A stretch of DNA of 64,000 nt from CALMEC01 sp031366605 (GTDB lineage Bacteria > Actinomycetota > Thermoleophilia > Miltoncostaeales > Miltoncostaeaceae), in the NCBI GenBank assembly GCA_031366605.1, contig JANLOO010000007.1:1-64000 (forward strand), given 5' to 3'. Both the position numbers and the translations under genes were made by a program. A model generated the notes under the pieces. The model made no database searches, was not told where the DNA came from, and saw only the letters and a list, made by a program, of their open reading frames with translations. Positions 1-8,234 of the stretch are shown piece after piece; within the stretch, counting starts at the first letter, position 1, and each line of letters begins with the position of its first letter.

Positions 1-858
1 GACACCACGGGGGTGGTCACCGCCAACGACCGGCACGCCGACGGCATCGTCCACGACCGCTGGCGACTGGTCGTCAAGTCTGCGGGCAACCGCGGCGGCG
101 GCGACAACCGCGTCACCTCACCCGGCCTCGGCTACAACGTACTGGCCGTCGGCAACGTCAACCTGGGCGGGACATCCGCGCGCGCGGACGACGTCATGGC
201 CGCGACCTCGAGCTTTGCCGACCCGACCTCGACCAACGGCGATCGGGAGAAACCGGAGCTCGCGGCACCGGGAACAAACATTCAGATGCTGTCGAGTGGG
301 TTCCCGTTCGCCGGGCAGACGAGTAGCGGCACGAGTTTCGCCTCACCGATGGTGACGGGCAGTGCCGCTCGCCTGGTACAGCGCAAGCCGTTTCTCGGCG
401 TTTGGCCGGAGCAGCTGCGTGCGATCCTGATGGCCAGCGCCGTGCGCAACGTCGAAGGTGACACCCGCCTGTCGGACGTCGACGGTGCCGGCATGATCGC
501 CGTCAACTCGGCGGTTCGGATCCTCGACGACAACCGCCACGGCGGCGAGCGCGTCGACTGTGCCACGTTCGGAAGCTCCAAGACGGTGGCGACGGTCGAA
601 CTCGGGCAGGAGCAGCGCCTGCGTGCGGCGATTTCGTGGACGACCGATCCGTCCGCGAGCGATCACGCTAACCGGCCGAGCGCAGACCTGGACCTTCAAG
701 TCCGCGGACCCGGCGGTTCGGTCTTCTCGTCGAGCTTCGACAACACGAGCGAGATCGTGGACATGCGCGCGCCGCAGGCAGGCAGCTACGAGATCCGAGT
801 GATCAACTTCCGCTGTGCTCGCTCGACCTTCGTCGGCTGGGCGCATATGAACGCCTGA
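1..858 (+). CDS. Subtilisin-like serine protease (S8), C-terminal part, 5' end outside the window
   Basis: The frame is open from the first base, so this is the 3' part of a longer gene. The product is the C-terminal half of a subtilase. The oxyanion-hole Asn lies in an S-AGN-R segment near the left end and the catalytic Ser lies in SSGTSFASPMVTG (about bases 325-360). The catalytic Asp and His must lie to the left of the window. After the catalytic domain comes a roughly 90-residue beta-rich tail with DLDLQVRGPGG and a GSYEIRV stretch, resembling the jelly-roll C-terminal domains of secreted subtilases. Such proteases are normally exported; the signal peptide would be outside the window. Family assignment is firm. 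The substrate is unknown. Confidence 0.9.
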   Translation, partial: DTTGVVTANDRHADGIVHDRWRLVVKSAGNRGGGDNRVTSPGLGYNVLAVGNVNLGGTSARADDVMAATSSFADPTSTNGDREKPELAAPGTNIQMLSSGFPFAGQTSSGTSFASPMVTGSAARLVQRKPFLGVWPEQLRAILMASAVRNVEGDTRLSDVDGAGMIAVNSAVRILDDNRHGGERVDCATFGSSKTVATVELGQEQRLRAAISWTTDPSASDHANRPSADLDLQVRGPGGSVFSSSFDNTSEIVDMRAPQAGSYEIRVINFRCARSTFVGWAHMNA

Positions 859-1113
859 CGAGAAGGCGGTGCACCCTGGTGGGGCACCCGGTGTGTGGGC
901 CGGGGCCCCGCGGGGATCGCGATCAGCGGTCCTCCGCGCATGTCATCGAGCGCGGCGTTCGTCGCGTCAGGTACGTGTACGGCGCTGTGGTGCAGGGGCA
1001 TGACCCGCGAGCTGCAGCTCCAGTTTGATCGAGACCTCGCGTCACCGTGTGGGCCGGCGGATGCCTCGAAGCGAGGGGAGGCGATCGGATCATGGGGCTA
1101 TGCTCGTGATGTC

Positions 1114-1455
1114 ATGCCGGACGAGGACATCGTCGCGATCGCGGTGCGGGACGCCATTGACGGGCTTCCCGAGGACGTTGCCCGGCGCGTTGACAACGTC
1201 GCTCTCGAGATCGCGGATGAGGAGCCGGGGCATCCCGAGATCCTCGGCCTGTACCAGGGCATCTCGCTGCCGCGGAGGCGTGGGTACGTGTTCGCGCTCC
1301 CTGATCGGATCACGATCTTCCGACGTCCGCTGGAGCGACTCTACGGGCACGACCCGGCGCTACTTCGTGAACGGACGATGCATGTCGTGCGGCATGAGTT
1401 CGCACATCATTTCGGAATCTCGGACGAGCGTCTCCGCGAGATCGGGAGGTACTGA
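1114..1455 (+). CDS. Zincin-like metallopeptidase family protein (DUF1025 type)
   Basis: The 113-residue product carries HEFAHHFGISD near its C-terminus, a HExxH zinc-binding motif followed by a further His/Asp in the short spacing used by minimal zincins of the DUF1025 family. The N-terminal part (DGLPEDVARRVDNVALEI) also matches the usual start of that family. I chose ATG 1114 because it gives the family length. The frame stays open to 895, so an upstream start is possible, and no strong ribosome site decides it. Peptidase activity of this family is predicted from the fold and is not well established. Confidence 0.75.
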   Translation: MPDEDIVAIAVRDAIDGLPEDVARRVDNVALEIADEEPGHPEILGLYQGISLPRRRGYVFALPDRITIFRRPLERLYGHDPALLRERTMHVVRHEFAHHFGISDERLREIGRY

Positions 1456-1477
1456 GCCCAACGCGCCCGACATGCAG

Positions 1478-1511
1478 CGAGCCCCGCGGGCCTGAGGCGC
1501 CGCGGGGCTCG
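1478..1511. terminator. Stem-loop between convergent genes, probable bidirectional terminator
   Basis: CGAGCCCCGCGG (1478-1489) and CCGCGGGGCTCG (1500-1511) are perfect 12-bp inverted arms around a 10-nt loop. It sits between the stops of two convergent genes, 23 bp after the zincin stop and 32 bp after the stop of the secreted-protein gene. There is no T-run, as is common for high-GC actinobacterial terminators. Confidence 0.75.
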
Positions 1512-1542
1512 TGAACCTGCGTGCTGAGGGATGGACCTTGAC

Positions 1543-2331
1543 TCAGGAGTGGCCACCACCGTGGTGGTCGCCATCGTCGTACATGCCGTCGTGCTCAACG
1601 TCGTCGTCGGGGTCGTCGGCCTCGTCGTCGTCACCGTTCATCGCGCCCTGGGCGAGCGTGAACGTTTTGCCGTCCGGGTTGACGATCACTTGCAGCTCAA
1701 CCTCGGAGCCGACCTTGAGCGCGCTGACGTTGACGCCCGCGGGGACCGTGATGACGAAGTCAGTGGTGACGCCGTCGTCCCGAGTCGTCACGGTGAGCGA
1801 CGTGGCGCCCGCCATCGTCAGCTTGCCCTCGATCTCAAGGGTCTGCCCTGGGACCGGGGCCGCGGTCTCGTTGACGTCCGTGGCTTCAAGCTCACCGTCA
1901 TCCATGATCGTCACTTTGGCGACCACGATCGATCCCAGCGACGGGGTCGACCCGCCCTCCATCGAGCGCTTGCCGCGGAGCTTGACCACGAACGTCGTGC
2001 CGCGGGCGCTGAGCATGAGGCTACGGCCGACGCGTGCGACGACCTGGGCGCGGATGAGGGCGTGGCGCGCGCGCCCGACCTTGGTCAGCTTGGCCGCGAA
2101 CGTACCGTTGCGAAGCTGGCGAGCGCCGCTGAGCTTGACGATCGAGCCAACCCGGGACTTCTTCGCCGTATGGACTGCGACGAGGCGTCCACCTGCGGCA
2201 GCCACAGTCGCGGTCTTGGAGTGTGCGCGGAAGTCGACGACAACGCCCTTCTTGGGCGCGGCGGCCATCGCACTCGCAGGGACCACCATTGCGGCTCCTG
2301 CGATCAAGGCGACGAGAATCTTCTTTTTCAT
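1543..2331 (-). CDS. Secreted protein with acidic, His-rich C-terminal tail, function unknown
   Basis: The 262-residue product begins MKKKILVALIAGAAMVVPASAMAA, a standard Sec signal peptide cleaved after AMA. The mature part is basic and beta-rich (about 220 residues) with short OB- or DUF5666-like strands such as VGSEVELQVIV. It ends in a tail dominated by Asp, Glu, Gly and His, which could bind metal ions. ATG 2331 is preceded by AAGGAG at good spacing, so this start is preferred over an in-frame codon 14 residues upstream. I do not recognise a named family with confidence. Confidence 0.8.
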   Translation of the reverse strand: MKKKILVALIAGAAMVVPASAMAAAPKKGVVVDFRAHSKTATVAAAGGRLVAVHTAKKSRVGSIVKLSGARQLRNGTFAAKLTKVGRARHALIRAQVVARVGRSLMLSARGTTFVVKLRGKRSMEGGSTPSLGSIVVAKVTIMDDGELEATDVNETAAPVPGQTLEIEGKLTMAGATSLTVTTRDDGVTTDFVITVPAGVNVSALKVGSEVELQVIVNPDGKTFTLAQGAMNGDDDEADDPDDDVEHDGMYDDGDHHGGGHS

Positions 2332-2539
2332 CAAGGCTCCTTCTCTCGCCGGTCCGGCGAAGTCGTACGTCACAGTCTTACGACGTACGAGCTACTCGGT
2401 TTCTTATGCGGCGAACACGAGGGGCTCGACGGAAGCGGTTCGATGCGCCCGGGAGCGGTGCCCGTCCAGCCGGCGGCGCGCTCGAACGACACGAGAGTCG
2501 TCGGCACGAGAAGGTCCGCAACGAGGCGCGAGGCACGCG

Positions 2540-2791
2540 TCACCGGACGTGTGCCTCGAGGTCGCTCGTTGTGGTCGACGTGATCTGCTCAGCGTTCGTA
2601 TCGCGGCCTGAGCGTGTCGAGATGGCCACAGCGCCGTGCGGTGGATACTCACGCCAGTCTTCGATCCGGCGGCGCAGGCCGCCCAGGATGCCGTGCTCGG
2701 CGATCAACGCTCCGAGCTGCGGGGTCTCCTGGGTCAATGTGGTCTGCGTGACGACCTGGGTCGCCATGGTCGAGGCGGTCGTCCAGATCAT
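2540..2791 (-). CDS. Small hypothetical protein coupled to the receiver-like gene
   Basis: The 83-residue product is not recognised. The evidence for a real gene is its start: ATG 2791 overlaps the TGA of the preceding gene by four bases (ATGA), the standard translational-coupling arrangement in this window. The middle of the protein (LGALIAEHGILGGLRRRIEDW) looks helical and amphipathic. The tail is rich in Thr and Ser. No membrane segment or known motif is visible. Confidence 0.5.
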   Translation of the reverse strand: MIWTTASTMATQVVTQTTLTQETPQLGALIAEHGILGGLRRRIEDWREYPPHGAVAISTRSGRDTNAEQITSTTTSDLEAHVR

Positions 2792-3168
2792 GCCGCCGCC
2801 AATGCTGCTGCGCGGTCTTCGATCATCAGTTCGCAGAGCTTCAGGGCGACCTTGTAGCCCATCTCGCTCCCGCTGCTGGCGAGCACAACCGCCCGTCCGA
2901 TCTGGTTGGACAGCGACCCGAAGTTGAGGCCCAGGTTGTCCGAGATGACGACGATCGGGCCTGGCTGCTCACGCAGCTCACGCTCGATTTCGGCGAGTTC
3001 GGAAACGCACGCGTCACGGGCGTCGACGACGATGATCTCGTCCTCGTGCTGTCGCGGAGTGGCCGCCGGAAGCTCGGACACCACGTGACCGAATCCTTGC
3101 AACGTCATCGCGAGTGCAGATTCGTCTCGGCCTCTTGGGCCGACAACGCGAATCTCACAGCTGTTCAT
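2788..3168 (-). CDS. Receiver-like (pseudo-REC) single-domain protein
   Basis: The 126-residue product has the alternating strand-helix pattern of a CheY-type receiver: an N-terminal strand EIRVVG, a second core strand ending DEIIVVDARD with an Asp at the phospho-acceptor position, a strand PIVVISDN with a Ser where receivers carry Thr/Ser, and AVVLASSG near the end. The acidic pair that binds magnesium after the first strand is not evident, so it may be a pseudo-receiver. ATG 3168 is preferred over the adjacent ATG 3171 because GAGGG then lies four bases upstream. No histidine kinase is nearby. Assignment is by pattern only. Confidence 0.55.
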   Translation of the reverse strand: MNSCEIRVVGPRGRDESALAMTLQGFGHVVSELPAATPRQHEDEIIVVDARDACVSELAEIERELREQPGPIVVISDNLGLNFGSLSNQIGRAVVLASSGSEMGYKVALKLCELMIEDRAAALAAA

Positions 3169-3263
3169 CATTCCCTCAGTTCCCGTTACGGGTTGGACAC
3201 TGCACACTCACCGCCGCGCGGATGCGCGACGCCATGTCGGGCAGATGCCCGACTGCAGTGTCC

Positions 3264-4250
3264 TTACCCGGGTCTGAGAGCGAGGGCGGCGAACCCCCGG
3301 GGGCCCCGGCGACGATCGTCGCGAATGGAGCTGGCGAAGAACGGGACGAGCATGAGCAGCGCGCCCATCAGGAGCACGGCAAGCTGCGTTGGTCCACCGA
3401 GCGTGGACTTGCCATCAGGCAGTCCGAGCGGAAGGAGCCCGATCAGAAGCGCGAGGATTCCGGCGCTGTGTCCCGACCACCCACCAGTCGGCACGGCGAT
3501 GCCGAACGGGGTGATGGAACTCGCCTGCGCAGGTCGCGCGGGCATCGGAGCGGGTCTCGTCGGCTGGGCGCCGACCGTGTTTGGCGCGGACGTCTGTGGA
3601 CCGAATGTCTCGGGGCGGACGTACGGCGCGAGCAGCCCGGAACCGAGTGTCTGCACGATCGGGACGACGAGTGGCGTGATGACCGACGACGCCATGGCCG
3701 ACTGCCCGGATACGGGTGTGGTGGTCGGGGCGGTTGAGTCGACGGCGTTGGTCACCCCCGTCGGGGTGGGAGTCGCCAGGTCGAGTCGCGCCGCAACGGT
3801 CGCGGTGTCAGAACCTGCGACGGAGATCGCGTCCGCCACAGCGGTACTCGTCACCGGGGTTGCGTCGTGGACGGCGACCATGACGTCCTGCGGCGGCGGC
3901 GTCGGGTCCACGGGCACAACAACCGTAGTCGGCAGGGGAGCGACTGGCACCGGTGCGGGGATGATCGCGACTGGGTCTGGGGTCACTGGCACCGGGGCGG
4001 GGATGATCGCGATTGGGTCTGGGGTCACCGGCACCGGGGCGGGGATGATCGCGACTGGTTCGGACGCGACTGGTGTGATCGGTGCTGCGTCTATCGACGC
4101 GGTTGTGTCGACGGACGTGGTGTCCACGACGGCGTCGAGGGCGACGGCCCCGGGTACCCAGAGGACGAGGGCGGCGAGGACTGAGAGCAGCGTCAGGCGC
4201 CCCGCCGTACGGCGATGGTTGACGACCGCGACTCCCACGCTCTCGTTCAT
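3264..4250 (-). CDS. Exported proline-rich repeat protein with C-terminal membrane segments
   Basis: The 328-residue product has a positively charged N-terminus followed by a hydrophobic segment (about residues 18-40). Residues 66-105 hold three near-identical 14-residue Pro/Val repeats of the type VAIIPAPVPVTPDP. A long Thr/Ala/Pro-rich linker follows, and two hydrophobic segments lie near residues 262-310 before a basic end (RDDRRRGPRG). This is the layout of an envelope-spanning or wall-extending protein with the linker outside the cell and a membrane anchor at the C-terminus. The family is not recognised. The start at ATG 4250 has only a weak ribosome site. TACGAT on the minus strand at 4292-4297 could be its -10. 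Confidence 0.7.
   Translation of the reverse strand: MNESVGVAVVNHRRTAGRLTLLSVLAALVLWVPGAVALDAVVDTTSVDTTASIDAAPITPVASEPVAIIPAPVPVTPDPIAIIPAPVPVTPDPVAIIPAPVPVAPLPTTVVVPVDPTPPPQDVMVAVHDATPVTSTAVADAISVAGSDTATVAARLDLATPTPTGVTNAVDSTAPTTTPVSGQSAMASSVITPLVVPIVQTLGSGLLAPYVRPETFGPQTSAPNTVGAQPTRPAPMPARPAQASSITPFGIAVPTGGWSGHSAGILALLIGLLPLGLPDGKSTLGGPTQLAVLLMGALLMLVPFFASSIRDDRRRGPRGFAALALRPG
3936..4055 (-). repeat. Three in-frame 42-bp tandem repeats
   Basis: Three copies of a 42-bp unit encode the 14-residue Pro/Val repeats of the surrounding gene; the third copy is slightly short. Copies are nearly identical at the DNA level, which suggests recent expansion and possible copy-number variation among strains. 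Confidence 0.85.
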
Positions 4251-4436
4251 CTCACAGAACCCCCACGCCGTGTCACCAACGCTTGGCCGAGATCGTACCG
4301 CAATCAGGTGAGAAAGTCCTAATGCTTCGTGAGGGGTGAATTCACAGTGCGAGACGTTCGGTGGGATGGTCTGAGGCGCTGTGCGAAACCGGTGCGACGG
4401 CCCGTCTGCCCGGGTCTTCGCGGGCCTTCGTCGAAG

Positions 4437-4862
4437 TCACTCAGGAAGCTTGATCCCCCCGTCCGGCAGGATCTCGAAACGGGGGTTCCACGCGACCTCC
4501 CAGGCGAAGCCGTCGGGGTCCGCGAAGTCGCCGGAGTAGCCGCCCCAGAATACGTCCTGAGCGGGTTTGAGGATCGTCGCTCCGGCCGTCTGCGCCTGGC
4601 CGAGCGTGGTGTCGACCTCGGCTTTGGTGCGCACGTTGTGTGCGAGGCAGGTGTTGGAGAACCCGTGACCGGGCCCGTCGAGCCGTGTGTCCCCCATCAG
4701 GGCCTCCCGACCCCACCACCCAAACACGAGGCCGCCGCACTGAAAGAACGCGACGCTGTCGTTGCTGGGCGGCGACTCGGTCCAGCCGAGGCGGCGGGAG
4801 AAGCTGCGGCTGACCGCCAGGTCGCGGACGCAGAGGGTGACGAGGCTGACACGTTGTTCCAT
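4437..4862 (-). CDS. VOC-family (glyoxalase/bleomycin-resistance fold) protein
   Basis: The 141-residue product starts VSLVTLCVRDLAVSRSF and ends with DPDGFAWEVAWNPRF, the typical first and last strands of a single VOC protein with two beta-alpha-beta-beta-beta units. The DPDG-xxxE pattern contains the usual last metal-ligand Glu. The start ATG 4862 has AGAGGA upstream, and the frame upstream of it shows no conserved sequence. It is divergent from the amylomaltase gene. The substrate cannot be told from sequence; VOC proteins range from glyoxalases to resistance proteins. Confidence 0.85.
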   Translation of the reverse strand: MEQRVSLVTLCVRDLAVSRSFSRRLGWTESPPSNDSVAFFQCGGLVFGWWGREALMGDTRLDGPGHGFSNTCLAHNVRTKAEVDTTLGQAQTAGATILKPAQDVFWGGYSGDFADPDGFAWEVAWNPRFEILPDGGIKLPE

Positions 4863-4956
4863 TGGTGTTCCTCTCTGCCTGGCGGCAGGATATCGGCGTG
4901 CCCAGACCAGTGGATATGTCCCGTTGAGGCCGACGAACTCGTGCGACCGGTTGAGC

Positions 4957-6171
4957 GTGCGCGCCGCCGGGGTGCTTCTGCACGTGACGTCGCTTCCCCG
5001 CGGACGCCTGGGGTCTGAGGCGTACCGCTTCGTCGATTGGCTCGTCGAGGCCGGACAGACGTGGTGGCAGATCCTGCCGCTGGGGCCGCCCAACCGGCTC
5101 GGATCGCCGTATGAGGCGTCCTCGGCGTTTGCAAGTTGGGTCGGGCTCCTTGCCGATCCACGAGCACCGGTTGCTCCGGACGAAGTCGAGGAGTTCGCCG
5201 CCCGCCATGGATGGGCAGACGGTTGGGCACGTTTCGCGGGGGCCGGGGCGCTTGTCGATCAAGTTCGCTTCGATCGCGAGTGGGCGGCGCTGCGCACCTA
5301 CGCAAACGACCGGGGTGTCCGCATCCTGGGTGACATGCCGCTCTACGTCGCCACGGACGGCGCCGATGCCACGTTGCGGCCAGACCTGTTCGGCATGGGC
5401 GAGGTCGCCGGCTGCCCGCCCGACTATTTCAGCGAGGACGGCCAGCTGTGGGGCAGCCCGCTGTACGACTGGCCCGCGATGCGCGCCGACGGCTACCGCT
5501 GGTGGATCGAACGCATCCGCCGGACCCTGGAGCTGGTCGACGCCGTCCGCATCGACCACTTCCGCGGACTCGTCGCATACTGGTCAATCCCTGAGGGCTC
5601 CGAGACTGCACGGTCAGGACGGTGGCGCCGAGCTCCGGGGCGCGAATTGCTCGACACCGCACGTGCCCAACTGGGGAGCATGCCGTTGGTGGCCGAGGAC
5701 CTGGGCCTCATCACCCCGGCGGTGCATCGTCTGCGTCGGGCGTTCGGTCTGCCGGGTATGGCCGTCCTGCAGTTCATGGTCGACCACGGCCCGGTCCAGT
5801 CCAACCGACTGTGGGCCGACGAGGATCGCGTCATCTACCCCGGTACCCACGACAATGCGCCGAGCGCGCAATGGCTACGTGGGTTGAGCGCGCTCCAACG
5901 GAGACACGTCGACGAGTCGCTCGCGCTCGCCGGGCTGCGGGGGCCGCGCTCGGCGTGGTCGCTCGTGCAGCTCGCGCACGCCGCACCCGCGCGGATTGCC
6001 ATCGTCTCGGCGCAAGACCTCTTGGGCCTCGGTCGCGAAGGGCGCATGAACACCCCTGGTCAACGCCGCGGCAACTGGCGGTGGCAGCTCGCACCGGGAG
6101 CGTTGACCACTGATCTTGCGGCACGGTTGCGTGATGTCACCGCTGAGGCGGGTCGTGCCGGGTTGCGGTAG
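4957..6171 (+). CDS. malQ: 4-alpha-glucanotransferase (amylomaltase), compact form
   Basis: This GH77 enzyme transfers alpha-1,4-glucan segments in maltodextrin and glycogen metabolism in the cytoplasm. GVLLHVTSLP opens the barrel. The catalytic residues are Asp200 in VDAVRIDHFRG (nucleophile), Glu247 in PLVAEDLG (acid/base) and Asp299 in YPGTHDN (transition-state stabiliser). At about 404 residues it is roughly 100 shorter than usual. The GIGDLG element normally found after the first strand is missing, and the region between the first strands and the conserved Trp/Tyr part is shortened. GTG 4957 is used here; TTG 4951 is the alternative, and no strong ribosome site decides between them. It stands alone, divergent from the VOC gene. 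Confidence 0.9.
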   Translation: MRAAGVLLHVTSLPRGRLGSEAYRFVDWLVEAGQTWWQILPLGPPNRLGSPYEASSAFASWVGLLADPRAPVAPDEVEEFAARHGWADGWARFAGAGALVDQVRFDREWAALRTYANDRGVRILGDMPLYVATDGADATLRPDLFGMGEVAGCPPDYFSEDGQLWGSPLYDWPAMRADGYRWWIERIRRTLELVDAVRIDHFRGLVAYWSIPEGSETARSGRWRRAPGRELLDTARAQLGSMPLVAEDLGLITPAVHRLRRAFGLPGMAVLQFMVDHGPVQSNRLWADEDRVIYPGTHDNAPSAQWLRGLSALQRRHVDESLALAGLRGPRSAWSLVQLAHAAPARIAIVSAQDLLGLGREGRMNTPGQRRGNWRWQLAPGALTTDLAARLRDVTAEAGRAGLR

Positions 6172-6187
6172 GGCCCACCGCACTGTC

Positions 6188-6811
6188 TTACCCGGAAGGA
6201 CCGTGTCGGGGGTCGTGGAGGGGTGATCGGGATCTCCAGACGTGGCCGGTGAGGAGGAGGTTGAGGAACGGTTCCCATTGCGATTCTCGACGGGCCCGGG
6301 TCGTGGATCGCCTTGATCGGCGCTGGGGGTTGTTCTGTTGGGTTGTCAGCCATCGGGCTTGGGTGAACCAGCGGCGCATCGTCCGCACTGAGGGGACCAT
6401 GGCGGGCCCGTCGCGGTAGTTTTGTCGGAGTTCGTGGATGACCTGAGCGGGTGGTTCTCCCGCGGCGTAGCGTCGTTCTGCCTCGCGTCGGAGCATGGGC
6501 CAGGAGTAGGAGCCTGGTCGCTCGCGGTCTGCGCCCGCGGATTGGATCCGGTGGAGGTGGGTGTGGAGGGCATCGTGTCTGCGGATGGTGAGCATCCCGG
6601 CTGCCGCCCAGGCCCCGGCGAGCCGTTCGACGAATTCGTGTCCTTCGCGGCGTGTCATGTATTCGTCGCTGTGGTGGTGGTCGCACAGCCAGATGGTGAT
6701 GCCGTGGGTCATATGGTGTGGTGTGCGTGGTCGTTGTCCTCGGCGTCCGCAGATTGCACATGGCAGCAACGCCGCCACGGAGGGGTCGAGGTCAAGGAGC
6801 GCGCGTTTCAT
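6188..6811 (-). CDS. Zinc-finger/HNH-like protein of unknown function
   Basis: The 207-residue product begins with a possible metal site, CAICG followed about 24 residues later by CDHHHSDEY, which resembles degenerate HNH or zinc-ribbon proteins found in phage-like or accessory DNA. The middle holds RERPGSYSWP and a helix-rich region ending in VPSVRTMRRWF, possibly a DNA-binding helix-turn-helix. The C-terminus is basic. ATG 6811 has GGAGG four bases upstream. A decayed relative lies at about 20985-21300, where the RERPGSYSWP peptide is identical. This hints at a mobile or multicopy family. No function is claimed. Confidence 0.65.
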   Translation of the reverse strand: MKRALLDLDPSVAALLPCAICGRRGQRPRTPHHMTHGITIWLCDHHHSDEYMTRREGHEFVERLAGAWAAAGMLTIRRHDALHTHLHRIQSAGADRERPGSYSWPMLRREAERRYAAGEPPAQVIHELRQNYRDGPAMVPSVRTMRRWFTQARWLTTQQNNPQRRSRRSTTRARRESQWEPFLNLLLTGHVWRSRSPLHDPRHGPSG

Positions 6812-7170
6812 GAGGCCTCCACGGTTCGTGCGGGTGCGCTGGGTTGACGGCCGCTTCTGATGCGCGAAGGCCTGTCCGATCTATGTGCCCGTTGTTTCAT
6901 CATGTGATGGATGTTGCCGCGACAACGTGTTACAGCGCTACACGCATTTGTGTCAATCCGTCACAGAACTCACTCGCCAGACGACACAAATGGCCACGGA
7001 AATCGAACCCAAATGGCAATTTTGAGCTGACCGCCTCGAGTTTTTCATCAGACGGTCCTGAGCCGCGGTTGCCAGGGCGGATCGCGTTTGCCCGCAGCAG
7101 GCCACTGACTCGCGCGACCCGGCGTCGTGCCTGTCGCTGATGACTTCCGTTGCGGCCGGCAGGGCCTCGC
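6812..7170. other. Gene-free stretch upstream of the zinc-finger gene
   Basis: No credible coding sequence was seen in these 359 bases. They are less GC-rich than the surroundings and hold the operator-like motifs listed separately at 6898-6971, plus two AAATGGC words near 6985 and 7010. The left part is the likely promoter of the gene that starts at 6811. Confidence 0.6.
6898..6971 (-). promoter_or_regulatory. Operator-like motif cluster shared with the 36.2-kb intergenic region
   Basis: The block contains the hyphenated palindrome CATCATGTGATG (6898-6909), GTGTTACA (6927-6934) and, on the minus strand, GTTCTGTGACGGATTGACAC (6969-6950). Close relatives of all three elements recur at 36226-36270. 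No regulator can be named. Confidence 0.5.
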
Positions 7171-7641
7171 TCAGCTGACCGCCAGGCGGTAGCGGGTGGA
7201 CAAGCGTCGACGGCGAAGATCGGCGATCGCATCGAGTCGGGCACCCTCCTCATCGGTCATCCCCGGCGCGACCGGGACGGTCGGCGCACCGAGCACCTCG
7301 CTGAGCCAGGCGTCGATTAAACTGGCCGGGCCACCTCCCTGGCGGATGGCGAGCACATGGGCGTGGCGCAGTAGCACGAGCACGGGGACGCTGGCGCGGC
7401 TGACGTGGATGCCACGTGGCCACAGGAGTTTCTCGCGGTCGGCCCACTCTTGCGGCGAGGACAGCGCAGCGATGTGTACCTCGAGGTCGGGGCGGGCCCT
7501 GCCGATCTCGTGGAGGCTCGTGGTCAGCAACTCACACGACGGGCAGAGTGGGATTCCCAGCGCCAGCAGCGCGAGTGGCGACGCATCGGCTGACGCAAGG
7601 GCAGCTCGGAGCGGTTGTGGTGCAGAGATAGGATCATTCAC
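7171..7641 (-). CDS. Thioredoxin-fold protein with CPSC motif
   Basis: The 156-residue product has the thioredoxin pattern: a hydrophobic strand LALLALGIPLCPSCELL carrying a CPSC redox pair, then a helix and VPVLVLLRHAHVL, where the expected cis-Pro strand lies. It is probably a cytoplasmic thiol-disulfide or peroxiredoxin-like protein. No signal peptide is seen. GTG 7641 is the likely start because no ATG precedes the conserved part. It directly abuts the divergent HD-domain gene, whose start is at 7642, so the two promoters must overlap the opposite genes. The substrate is unknown. Confidence 0.65.
   Translation of the reverse strand: MNDPISAPQPLRAALASADASPLALLALGIPLCPSCELLTTSLHEIGRARPDLEVHIAALSSPQEWADREKLLWPRGIHVSRASVPVLVLLRHAHVLAIRQGGGPASLIDAWLSEVLGAPTVPVAPGMTDEEGARLDAIADLRRRRLSTRYRLAVS
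7629..7634 (+). promoter_or_regulatory. -10 element TAGGAT of a leaderless promoter
   Basis: TAGGAT fits the actinobacterial TANNNT -10. It ends 7 nt before ATG 7642, so transcription should begin at or next to the start codon. Confidence 0.6.
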
Positions 7642-8214
7642 ATGAGCGACACTATCGCGCGCGACCGAGATCGGGCGATCGCCCTGCTCCACGAGTGGGT
7701 GCGGGGAGAGGGCCTGCGCCGCCACGTCTACGCCACCGAGGCCGCCATGCGTGCCTACGCCCGGGAACTCGGCGAAGATGAAGACGTGTGGGGCAACGTG
7801 GGGTTGCTACATGACTTCGACTGGGAACGTCACCCCACGCTCGACCAACATCCCCAGGACGGCGAACCCGTGCTCGCGGCCGCCGGCTATCCGGATTGGT
7901 TCCGTCGCGCGATCCTGAGCCACGCCGACCACCTGGACGTCGCCCGCGAGAGCCTGCTGGAGCGGCACCTCTACGCGTGCGACGAGATGCCCAGCTTCAT
8001 CCACGCCTGCGCGCGGGTGCGTCCCGACGGATTCGACGGGCTCGAGCCCAAGTCCGTCAAGAAAAAGCTCAAGCAGCCGAGCTTCGCGGCCGGGGTCAAC
8101 CGCGATGACGTCGTGCACGGCGCACAGATCATCGGCCGCGACCTGGATGACCATATCCGCGTGATCGTCGCGGCGTTGGCACCGCTCGCCGCCGAACTCG
8201 GTGTCGGGCCCTAA
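7642..8214 (+). CDS. HD-domain phosphohydrolase-like protein
   Basis: The 190-residue product contains RRHVYATEAAM (first His), GLLHDFDWERHP (the HD pair) and AILSHADHLD, matching the H...HD...D metal-binding layout of HD hydrolases. LERHLYACDE and FIHACARVRPDG are typical of the YedJ/RibT-like group often annotated as HDIG or HD family proteins. It is cytoplasmic. The substrate is unknown; HD proteins cleave phosphomonoesters or phosphodiesters. The start is at ATG 7642 with a -10-like TAGGAT just upstream and no ribosome site. Confidence 0.85.
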   Translation: MSDTIARDRDRAIALLHEWVRGEGLRRHVYATEAAMRAYARELGEDEDVWGNVGLLHDFDWERHPTLDQHPQDGEPVLAAAGYPDWFRRAILSHADHLDVARESLLERHLYACDEMPSFIHACARVRPDGFDGLEPKSVKKKLKQPSFAAGVNRDDVVHGAQIIGRDLDDHIRVIVAALAPLAAELGVGP

Positions 8215-8234
8215 CGGAGTTGGGCTCTAAACCG

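Noticed and set aside
1543..2583. Plus-strand frames over the secreted protein gene at 1543-2331
   Set aside because: They are shadows; the minus frame has a signal peptide, a good ribosome site and a terminator after it.
3936..4055. CRISPR-like tandem repeats
   Set aside because: The 42-bp units are directly adjacent with no spacers, keep an open reading frame and encode Pro/Val repeats.
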